A stretch of 5,253 bases of DNA from Deltaproteobacteria bacterium (GTDB taxonomy: Bacteria > Desulfobacterota > Desulfobaccia > Desulfobaccales > 0-14-0-80-60-11), in NCBI GenBank assembly GCA_016874945.1, contig VGSO01000219.1:1-5253 (forward strand). The letters are read 5' to 3'. Below, piece by piece: positions 1 through 4,241 of the stretch (position 1 is the first letter of the stretch; every line of letters starts with the position of its first letter). The notes under the pieces are model-generated. The model worked only from the letters and a program-made list of their open reading frames with translations, did not search any database and had not been told where the DNA came from. The position numbers and the translations under genes are program-made.

Positions 1-7
1 AGACCAT

Positions 8-113
8 TTATTACTCAGGCCATAAAGTTGTTCTCACCTCACCAACCGAACCCCCCAAAAAATTAATTTTGGGGTCCGCAGGAATGGGAACCATTAATTG
101 ACCTCAGTAATAA
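8..113. repeat. Nested inverted repeats downstream of cobA-hemD
   Basis: This AT-rich non-coding stretch lies beyond the cobA-hemD stop and contains two nearly concentric inverted repeats. The outer arms are 8-19 and 102-113 (11 of 12 bases complementary). The inner arms are 53-60 (CCCCAAAA) and 67-74 (TTTTGGGG), a perfect 8-bp stem with a 6-base AT loop. Read on the minus strand the inner hairpin starts about 75 bases after the stop codon. Its T-rich part is inside the stem rather than after it, so it is not a textbook Rho-independent terminator, although it may mark the transcript end. I see no gene in 1-150. Confidence 0.45.
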
Positions 114-150
114 CTGACTTTAACATGGGAGCCACCCTTTTCCAAAATAA

Positions 151-1677
151 TCAACCTTGTAGAATAGTAAAGTGTTCCACAATTGCCTCAACCAGGGCCG
201 GGATGGTATAGGAGTCCGGCTGGATCTGGGGGGTTAGGCCGTATTCCTGGAGGGTCCCCGCGGTGATGGGGCCGATGGCGGCGACGGTGGCGTTGGCGGC
301 CAGGGCCTGGAACCGGTCTTTCCTTAGGAGCGCCGCGAAGTTGTGCACCGTGGCGGAGCTGGTGAAGGTGAGGACGTCGATGCGCCCCTCCCGGAGGGCC
401 GCGTCGGCTTCCGGCGGGAGGGCCGCGGGGGGGCGGGCTTTATAGACCGGGGCCTCGTCCACCTTGGCCCCCATATGCTTTAGGGTTTCGGGCAGCACTT
501 CCCGGGCCACCTGGGCCCGGGCCAGGAGCACTCGGGTGCCGGGGGAGATATGCGGGGCCAGGGCCGCGGCCAGGTCTTCGGCCACGAAGCTCTTGGGGAC
601 CACGTCGGGAATGAGGCCATAGGGTCTGAGGGCTTCCGCGGTGGCCGGGCCGATGACCGCCAGGCGCGTCCCCCCCAAGGCCCGAACGTCCTTCCCCTGG
701 CCGAACAGGCGCGCCATAAACGCGCTGACCCCGTTGGCGCTGGTGAAGACGATCCAGTGATATTCTTTGATATGGGCCAGGGCCTTATCGAGAGGACCGT
801 AATCGTCCGGCGGGCCGATCTCCAGGGTGGGGATTTCCAGGCAGCGGGCCCCGGCCGCGGCCAGCAGGTCCACCAATTTCGAGGCCTGCTCCCGGGAACG
901 GGTCACCACCACGGTTTTGCCCCACAGGGGCTGGGTTTCCCACCATTTGAGCCTGTCCCGCAGTTCGGCCACGGCCCCCACCACCAGGATGGCCGGGGGC
1001 CGGATATCCGCCTCTTTGGCCCGGGCCGCAATATCCGCCAGGGTTCCGGTGACGGTGCGCTGTTTTAGGGTGGTTCCGGACTGGATCACCGCCGCGGGGG
1101 TGTCCGGGGCTTTGCCCTCGGCCATGAGGCGCCGGCAGTTGTCCGCCAGGTTTTTCAGCCCCATTAAAAAGACCAGGGTGCCGGGGTTGCGGCCCAGGTT
1201 GGCCCAGGGGATGGCGCTCTCTTCCTTGGCGGGGTCCTCATGGCCGGTGATGAAAGTCGCCAGGGTGGTGTAACGCCGGTGGGTCACGGGGATGCCGGCA
1301 TAGGCGGGGACCGCGATGGCGGAGGTGACGCCGGGAATGATCTCAAAGGGGACGCCGGCCGCGGCCAATTCCTCCGCCTCTTCGCCCCCCCGGCCGAAAA
1401 CGAAGGGGTCGCCGCCCTTGAGGCGCACCACCGTCAGCCCGGCCATGGCCCGGGCCACCAAGAGGTCATTGATGTCCTCCTGGGGCGCCGCGTGGGCCCC
1501 GGCTTTTTTGCCCACGTAAATCAGTTCCGCGCCGGCCGGCGCTTCGGATAACAGTGAGGGGTTGGCCAGTTGATCATAGACCACCACCTGGGCCCGGCGG
1601 AGCACCTCCAGACCTTTCACCGTCACCAGCCCCGGGTCCCCGGGACCCGCCCCCACTAGATAAACGATGCCTTTCAC
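151..1677 (-). CDS. cobA-hemD: Uroporphyrinogen-III C-methyltransferase / uroporphyrinogen-III synthase fusion (CobA-HemD)
   Basis: A 508-residue cytoplasmic bifunctional enzyme. The C-terminal HemD half cyclises hydroxymethylbilane to uroporphyrinogen III. The N-terminal SAM-dependent half methylates it at C2 and C7 to precorrin-2, precursor of siroheme, cobalamin and, via the siroheme-dependent route, haem in many sulfate reducers. Residues 1 to about 247 are the tetrapyrrole methylase fold: SAM-site glycine motif GAGPGDPGL (9-17), RLKGGDPFVFGRGGEE (85-100) and PGVTSAIAVPAYAGIPVTHR (115-134). Residues from about 250 to 508 are HemD: GKTVVVTR (253-260), FTSANGV (311-317), IGPATAEAL (342-350), FTSSATV (438-444) and IGPITAGTL (467-475). 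The length is normal for the fusion and nothing looks broken. The start is GTG, chosen because the methylase domain begins at once (KGIVYLVGAG). The nearest upstream purine run, GGAA within the repeat array, is 13 bases away, so the ribosome site is weak. The fusion is common in Desulfobacterota and Firmicutes, usually beside hemA and hemC; no other haem gene is in view here. Confidence 0.97.
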   Translation of the reverse strand: MKGIVYLVGAGPGDPGLVTVKGLEVLRRAQVVVYDQLANPSLLSEAPAGAELIYVGKKAGAHAAPQEDINDLLVARAMAGLTVVRLKGGDPFVFGRGGEEAEELAAAGVPFEIIPGVTSAIAVPAYAGIPVTHRRYTTLATFITGHEDPAKEESAIPWANLGRNPGTLVFLMGLKNLADNCRRLMAEGKAPDTPAAVIQSGTTLKQRTVTGTLADIAARAKEADIRPPAILVVGAVAELRDRLKWWETQPLWGKTVVVTRSREQASKLVDLLAAAGARCLEIPTLEIGPPDDYGPLDKALAHIKEYHWIVFTSANGVSAFMARLFGQGKDVRALGGTRLAVIGPATAEALRPYGLIPDVVPKSFVAEDLAAALAPHISPGTRVLLARAQVAREVLPETLKHMGAKVDEAPVYKARPPAALPPEADAALREGRIDVLTFTSSATVHNFAALLRKDRFQALAANATVAAIGPITAGTLQEYGLTPQIQPDSYTIPALVEAIVEHFTILQG

Positions 1678-1680
1678 TTG

Positions 1681-1701
1681 AGTTTCAAGTTTCCAGTTTC
1701 G
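1681..1701 (-). repeat. Heptanucleotide array at the cobA-hemD start (3 units)
   Basis: Read on the minus strand the units are CGAAACT, GGAAACT and TGAAACT, ending three bases before the GTG start codon of cobA-hemD. The array is the mirror partner of the one at 1859-1886. It forms the last part of the cobA-hemD leader and supplies its only purine-rich stretch near the start. Confidence 0.85.
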
Positions 1702-1724
1702 AGTTAATAGATCGAGAGCGAGGG

Positions 1725-1753
1725 AATATTAATAGATTCCCTCTCAATTTCAA
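1725..1753 (-). promoter_or_regulatory. Candidate sigma-70 promoter for cobA-hemD
   Basis: On the minus strand TTGAAA (1753-1748, five of six consensus bases) is followed after 17 bases by AATATT (1730-1725, four of six). Transcription would start near 1718, leaving a leader of about 40 bases. The -10 match is weak and it lies inside the small 1720-1743 hairpin. Placement is plausible but the call is tentative. Confidence 0.3.
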
Positions 1754-1777
1754 AGTTTCTTCGGGAATTGGTATAAT
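1749..1777 (+). promoter_or_regulatory. Extended -10 sigma-70 promoter for the HExxH gene
   Basis: TTCAAA (1749-1754) lies 17 bases before a perfect TATAAT (1772-1777), which is preceded by TG one base upstream (1769-1770), the extended -10 feature. Transcription would start near 1784 and give a leader of about 105 bases before the ATG at 1890. The -35 box overlaps that of the candidate cobA-hemD promoter on the other strand, so the two could compete. Confidence 0.55.
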
Positions 1778-1858
1778 ATGTCATTATTTGGGAAAAGTGA
1801 CAAGGTTTTGCGGATGGGTGTGGAGGTAGAGGCCGGCCTTAGCCTTTTCTTATAAACT

Positions 1859-1886
1859 GGAGACTTGAAACTTGAAACTTGAAACT
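1859..1886 (+). repeat. Heptanucleotide array at the start of the HExxH gene (4 units)
   Basis: The units are GGAGACT followed by three exact TGAAACT copies, ending three bases before the ATG at 1890. The first unit contains GGAG (1859-1862), the only Shine-Dalgarno-like sequence close to this gene. Each TGAAACT unit border creates a TTG, giving TTG triplets at 1865, 1872 and 1879 in three different frames. Only the one at 1872 is in frame with the gene. Confidence 0.88.
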
Positions 1887-1889
1887 CAC

Positions 1890-2360
1890 ATGCATTGCCC
1901 CGAATGCGGCAAGCTCTTGGACCTGGAGCGGCACGGCTACCTGGTTTTTGACGGTCTGGTGTGGTGCGACGGCTGCCGTACTTACGACCGGGAGTTGCTC
2001 TGGCCTCGGGAATTAAAAGATATCGCAGCCTGGGGGCGGCTCCTGGCCGAGAATTTTAACTTTGAACTTGTCACCCTGGAATACCTTGATGACCCCGGAG
2101 TTTACCGGCTGGAGGAGACCATACTCACCGGGGAGGCCGACCACGGCCGCCGCATCATCTGCCTCTACCCGCCGGGGCTGCGCCTGGCCACGCTGTGCCA
2201 TGAGTTGGCCCACATCCTGACGGGGGAGGACCATACGCCGGAGTGGGCCGTCACCTGCGCCCGCCTGACGGCCTGGGTGAAAACCGCGGTGGCCAAAAAC
2301 CAGGGCCCTCCGGGGAACTCGAAGGTTTTTTCCCTTGCCAAACTTGCCCAATGGCCTTAG
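1890..2360 (+). CDS. Zinc-ribbon protein with HExxH metallopeptidase-like motif
   Basis: A soluble protein of 156 residues with no signal peptide or membrane segment. The N-terminus is a zinc ribbon with CxxC at C3/C6 and C26/C29. A middle region (about 35-100) with no motif I recognise leads to HELAH (104-108), then GEDHTPEW (112-119). The spacing HExxH-x6-H-x3-W resembles SprT-like and other small zincin metallopeptidase families in which a downstream histidine completes the zinc site. H104, H108 and H115 are the likely ligands and E105 the catalytic base. Peptidase activity is inferred from the motif only; the substrate is unknown. The start is uncertain. ATG 1890 is placed right before the first zinc-ribbon cysteine, but the only Shine-Dalgarno match (GGAG, 1859-1862) is 9 bases before an in-frame TTG at 1872, which would add six repeat-encoded residues. 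The gene stands alone, divergent from cobA-hemD and convergent with the hemerythrin gene. Confidence 0.8.
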   Translation: MHCPECGKLLDLERHGYLVFDGLVWCDGCRTYDRELLWPRELKDIAAWGRLLAENFNFELVTLEYLDDPGVYRLEETILTGEADHGRRIICLYPPGLRLATLCHELAHILTGEDHTPEWAVTCARLTAWVKTAVAKNQGPPGNSKVFSLAKLAQWP

Positions 2361-2373
2361 GGGGGAGGGACCA

Positions 2374-2428
2374 GGTTTCAGGGGTCAGGTTTCAGGTTTT
2401 AGGGAATAGGGGATAGGGGATAGGGATA
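2374..2428 (+). repeat. Heptanucleotide array after the HExxH gene (8 units)
   Basis: The array begins 14 bases after the stop codon. The units are GGTTTCA, GGGGTCA, GGTTTCA, GGTTTTA, GGGAATA, GGGGATA, GGGGATA and a 6-base GGGATA. The period of seven is kept while the unit drifts from GGTTTCA to GGGGATA. GGGGTCA and GGGAATA recur exactly in the inverted array at 2603-2637. Confidence 0.9.
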
Positions 2429-2602
2429 GCTGCCAAAGGATAAAAATTAGGGCGCCATGGCCCTCGGTTCATTCAGGTATACCGATGGTCGCTCCGGGAT
2501 TATGGAACCGAGCAGAACTTGGCAACAAAATTTCCGTTCCCCTGGGGGAGCTTGGGAAAGAGTTTAAGGGTTAATCAACCAACTCGTTAATTGCCAACCC
2601 GC
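2429..2602. other. Unique core of the convergent gap, with hairpins but no gene
   Basis: These 174 bases lie between the two inverted heptad arrays. I see no plausible coding region. The core has an inverted repeat CTCGGTTC/GAACCGAG (2463-2470 with 2505-2512, 34-base loop), whose loop holds the palindrome GGTATACC (2476-2483), and the small hairpin described at 2449-2464. It might be a terminator region, a structured RNA or a remnant of a repeat cassette. The sequence alone does not decide. Confidence 0.4.
2449..2464 (-). terminator. Possible Rho-independent terminator of the hemerythrin transcript
   Basis: On the minus strand AGGGC and GCCCT form a 5-bp stem around a 6-base loop, followed within two bases by TTTTT (plus-strand A-run 2443-2447). 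It lies about 165 bases past the hemerythrin stop codon. The stem is short, so strength is doubtful, but the orientation and the U-tract fit minus-strand transcription. Confidence 0.35.
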
Positions 2603-2637
2603 TAATCCCTATTCTCTATTCCCTGACCCCTAAATCC
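2603..2637 (-). repeat. Heptanucleotide array overlapping the hemerythrin stop codon (5 units)
   Basis: Read on the minus strand the units are GGATTTA, GGGGTCA, GGGAATA, GAGAATA and GGGATTA. The first unit encodes the final Ile codon and supplies the TAG stop of the hemerythrin gene (stop at 2630-2632). The array is inverted relative to 2374-2428 and shares two exact units with it. Confidence 0.88.
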
Positions 2638-3202
2638 GGCACGCCCTCCGGTTCTCAATCGCCTCCACGATGCCGGTGTATTTGTCGTGGATCATCTTCC
2701 GGTCGAATTCCCACATCTGCTCCAGCATGGCGTTTTTTTCTTCCTGGGTGAAATAGTCCATGACAGGAATGAAGAAGCGGCGGTCTTCTTTATCAATGTG
2801 CCTGGGATAAAATTCCGTGAGCTGCTCCAACAATGACAGGATTTCCTCCAGTGCGCCTTTTTGCTCCCGGAGATAGTTCTCTTTGGCCTTGAGGAGCCTG
2901 CCGGTGGCTTCCCGAGCCCAGACGTGCTCCTGGATGAGTTCTACCATCACCCGGCGGTGTTCCGGAGACAGGTCCTTTTTTGTCAGTTCCTCGAACAGAA
3001 TGTCTTCCTCCTTGCCGTGGTGGCAGCGGTCGGCGTAGGCGCGGCTAAAGTCCACTGCGATGTCGATGAATACCGGGTCCACGAAGGCGAATTCGGGGTC
3101 CACGGCGACGTTTTCCTTAATGCGCTGGAGTTCCAGCTGCATGAGGGTGAGCATGCGTTCGATGAGGCGGTGTTCGTGCATTAGAGGGGCGATGGGCAGC
3201 AT
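2630..3202 (-). CDS. Hemerythrin HHE-domain protein
   Basis: A 190-residue, all-helical cytoplasmic protein with the di-iron ligand pattern of bacterial hemerythrin-like (HHE) proteins: HEHR at 9-12, HHGKEE at 61-66, EHVWARE at 92-98 and RHIDKEDRRFF at 134-144. Likely iron ligands are H9 or H11, H61 or H62, E65 or E66, H93, H135 and E139 or D140. Known family members bind O2 or NO, store or donate iron, or reduce peroxide; which applies here cannot be told. In an anaerobe a role in oxygen or nitrosative stress is the usual guess. The ATG start has GAGG 8 bases upstream (3211-3214 on the plus strand), so it is well supported. It follows DUF4337 by 48 bases and is probably co-transcribed with it. 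The C-terminus (NRRACRI) runs into the heptad array, which provides the stop codon, so the last residues may be repeat-derived rather than conserved. Confidence 0.92.
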   Translation of the reverse strand: MLPIAPLMHEHRLIERMLTLMQLELQRIKENVAVDPEFAFVDPVFIDIAVDFSRAYADRCHHGKEEDILFEELTKKDLSPEHRRVMVELIQEHVWAREATGRLLKAKENYLREQKGALEEILSLLEQLTEFYPRHIDKEDRRFFIPVMDYFTQEEKNAMLEQMWEFDRKMIHDKYTGIVEAIENRRACRI

Positions 3203-3225
3203 CTCTATAACCTCGGTTTATGTAG

Positions 3226-3242
3226 GGTGGGCATGGCCCACC
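3226..3242. repeat. REP-like palindrome between DUF4337 and hemerythrin
   Basis: GGTGGGC (3226-3232) and GCCCACC (3236-3242) form a perfect 7-bp stem with an ATG loop, preceded on the plus strand by TGTAG. Short GC-rich palindromes starting TGTAGGGTGGGC are a style of dispersed intergenic repeat I recall from several bacterial groups. Here it fills most of the 48-base junction and would form a hairpin in the shared transcript, upstream of the hemerythrin ribosome site. Confidence 0.55.
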
Positions 3243-3250
3243 ACTCCGAA

Positions 3251-3835
3251 TTAATGCAGAAAAGGAATCTGCAGTAACAGGAGAAAGCCGTTCAAAGACA
3301 AGAGGACCCCCAGGCCGGCGCAGACCATGGAGAAGTAATACATGGGCCGGGAGGTGGCCAGAATGGCGATGGAGGCCGCCACGATGGAGATCTGCAGCAG
3401 CACCTCGGCGTAGTCAAAATAAGGATCTTTGGCGCGGTTGACGTCCCGTTCGTGTTCCAGCTTGCGGGCGTCTTTTTCGATGTCTTTCTTTTCCGTGCGG
3501 AACCGCGCTTCCTCCTGGGCCATCTGGTCCTTTAAAGCTTCATAGCGCTTTCTGACCTCGGGCTTTAGCCCCTCTTTCTCCGCCAGGTCCAGTTCCAGGC
3601 GCAGCTTCTCGATGCGATATTGATGCTCCCGGATCACCTTGGCCTGGTAAAAGGCCCATTGGTCGGAAGATTGCTGCTGGGCCAGCAGCATCTCCTTCAT
3701 GGCGTTGTTGCCCCCCAGGGCGGTGATGGCCAGGAATACCGCGTAAATGGCGGTGGTGAGGGCCACCCGCCGGGTAAAGGGGCTGACTTTGTGCTCTTCC
3801 AACTCTTCCGGATCGTGCAGTTCGATTTCAGCCAT
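3251..3835 (-). CDS. DUF4337 family membrane protein
   Basis: A 194-residue protein matching my memory of DUF4337, a family of unknown function. It has an acidic N-terminal tail (1-15), a first membrane helix (about 24-41), the family-typical GGNNAMKEMLLAQQQSSDQW (41-60), a long charged helix likely to form a coiled coil (about 66-135), then two closely spaced membrane helices (about 143-160 and 166-188). With three membrane segments the coiled coil would sit on the opposite side from the C-terminus; the topology is not certain. The ATG has a strong purine-rich ribosome site (CCTCTCCT on the plus strand at 3841-3848, reading AGGAGAGG), supporting this start. It precedes the hemerythrin gene by 48 bases, so the two may act together, but no function should be assumed. 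The 168 bases upstream hold palindromes and no convincing promoter. Confidence 0.85.
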   Translation of the reverse strand: MAEIELHDPEELEEHKVSPFTRRVALTTAIYAVFLAITALGGNNAMKEMLLAQQQSSDQWAFYQAKVIREHQYRIEKLRLELDLAEKEGLKPEVRKRYEALKDQMAQEEARFRTEKKDIEKDARKLEHERDVNRAKDPYFDYAEVLLQISIVAASIAILATSRPMYYFSMVCAGLGVLLSLNGFLLLLQIPFLH

Positions 3836-3910
3836 GAGAGCCTCTCCTGATCTGGCTGATCAGCTTTCCGCGGTCCGCCCTCTTTGTCGCGACGGATCTC
3901 GCCTAGCCCC

Positions 3911-3933
3911 GGGGCGAACACGAAGTTCGCCCC
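3911..3933. repeat. REP-like palindrome upstream of DUF4337
   Basis: GGGGCGAAC (3911-3919) and GTTCGCCCC (3925-3933) form a perfect 9-bp stem with a 5-base loop (ACGAA). Sequences of this GGGGCGAAC...GTTCGCCCC type occur as dispersed palindromes in many bacterial genomes; this is family knowledge from memory, not a search. No REP-associated transposase is in the window. Nearby are two smaller palindromes, GCTGATCAGC (3855-3864) and GTCGCGAC (3887-3894). Confidence 0.6.
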
Positions 3934-3943
3934 TAAAAGAGGC

Positions 3944-3986
3944 TTTGGGAGAGGGAGCAGAGGGGGGCCCCCGCCCCTCTCCCAAA
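3944..3986 (-). terminator. Strong GC hairpin, probable terminator after the beta-grasp gene
   Basis: TTTGGGAGAGGG (3944-3955) pairs perfectly with CCCTCTCCCAAA (3975-3986), a 12-bp stem around a loop of G and C runs that can also pair internally. On the minus strand it starts 17 bases after the beta-grasp stop codon and is followed after three bases by TCTTTT, fitting a Rho-independent terminator. The plus-strand side also has a T-rich tract (TCTTTT at 3989-3994), so it could work in both directions. It would separate the nucleotidase/beta-grasp unit from the DUF4337/hemerythrin unit. Confidence 0.5.
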
Positions 3987-4003
3987 AATCTTTTGCCTCC
4001 AGG

Positions 4004-4186
4004 TCACCTTACGGTAATTTTCATGCCTTCAGAGACGGCCCCGTCCAGCCCTATTTCGTTACCATATTCGTCATAGGTTTTGCGCCCCCGGGCCACTTCC
4101 TCCAGGAGTCCGGCCTGGATGAGGGCGTGTTTCACGGTCATGCCCGGCAGCAGGTCCACCGGATGGTGATTGACATAAACCCGCAT
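4004..4186 (-). CDS. ThiS/MoaD-like beta-grasp small protein without C-terminal Gly-Gly
   Basis: A 60-residue protein. The pattern fits a ubiquitin-like beta-grasp fold: a first hairpin (MRVYVNHHPVDLLPG, 1-15), an amphipathic helix (MTVKHALIQAGLL, 16-28), then YDEYGNEIGLDGAVSEGMKI ending in TVR. The closing 'DG...EGMKI.V' resembles the last strands of ThiS, MoaD and the N-terminal ferredoxin-like region of NuoG. True sulfur carriers end in Gly-Gly, which is activated as a thiocarboxylate. This one ends in Val-Arg, so it is probably not a sulfur carrier. There are no cysteines, hence no iron-sulfur cluster. I chose ATG 4186 because the fold begins there; an in-frame TTG at 4204 would add six residues, and neither has a clear ribosome site. 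It lies 116 bases after the nucleotidase gene on the same strand, across a heptad array. The role is unknown. Confidence 0.72.
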   Translation of the reverse strand: MRVYVNHHPVDLLPGMTVKHALIQAGLLEEVARGRKTYDEYGNEIGLDGAVSEGMKITVR

Positions 4187-4206
4187 GGTCAATTTAGCGG
4201 TCAACT

Positions 4207-4234
4207 TTCAGCTAACAGCCTTCAGCCTTCAGCC
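4207..4234 (-). repeat. Heptanucleotide array upstream of the beta-grasp gene (4 units)
   Basis: On the plus strand the units are TTCAGCT, AACAGCC, TTCAGCC and TTCAGCC; on the minus strand the main unit reads GGCTGAA. The array ends about 20 bases before the ATG of the beta-grasp gene and only three bases before its alternative TTG start. Confidence 0.82.
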
Positions 4235-4241
4235 TTTTAAA

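Larger units (their letters stand above)
1679..1888. repeat. 26-bp inverted repeat framing the divergent promoter region
   Basis: The arms 1679-1704 and 1863-1888 are complementary at 24 of 26 positions, with a perfect outer 15 bp (1679-1693 with 1874-1888). They consist of the two heptad arrays and enclose a unique core of 158 bases between the arms. The arms end one base before each start codon (GTG ending at 1677, ATG at 1890), so both divergent genes have nearly the same sequence just upstream. The core also holds a perfect 8-bp hairpin (1720-1727 with 1736-1743) and a 10-bp palindrome AGGCCGGCCT (1830-1839). Confidence 0.85.

Noticed and set aside
550..1068. Long open frame on the plus strand opposite cobA-hemD
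   Set aside because: It is antisense to a clearly conserved enzyme, its translation is Gly/Arg/Pro/His-rich without any domain, and the frame stays open because of high GC at third positions of the real gene.
1678..1725. Cobalamin or other riboswitch in the cobA-hemD leader
   Set aside because: The inferred leader is only about 40 bases, mostly heptad repeat, with no B12-box-like sequence and no room for an aptamer.
1554..1829. Plus-strand open frame crossing the cobA-hemD start and the divergent gap
   Set aside because: It runs antisense through the methylase N-terminus and then through the repeat and promoter region, with a Pro-rich translation and no ribosome site.
2013..2351. Open frame on the minus strand opposite the HExxH gene
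   Set aside because: The plus-strand frame has the CxxC pairs and HELAH motif; the antisense translation is low-complexity and has no recognisable feature.
2461..2525. tRNA-like GGTTC segment in the convergent core
   Set aside because: No acceptor, D or anticodon stems can be built around it; the GGTTC is just one arm of an inverted repeat.
4004..4186. Calling the small protein ThiS or MoaD
   Set aside because: The essential C-terminal Gly-Gly is missing and no thiamine or molybdopterin synthesis gene is nearby.
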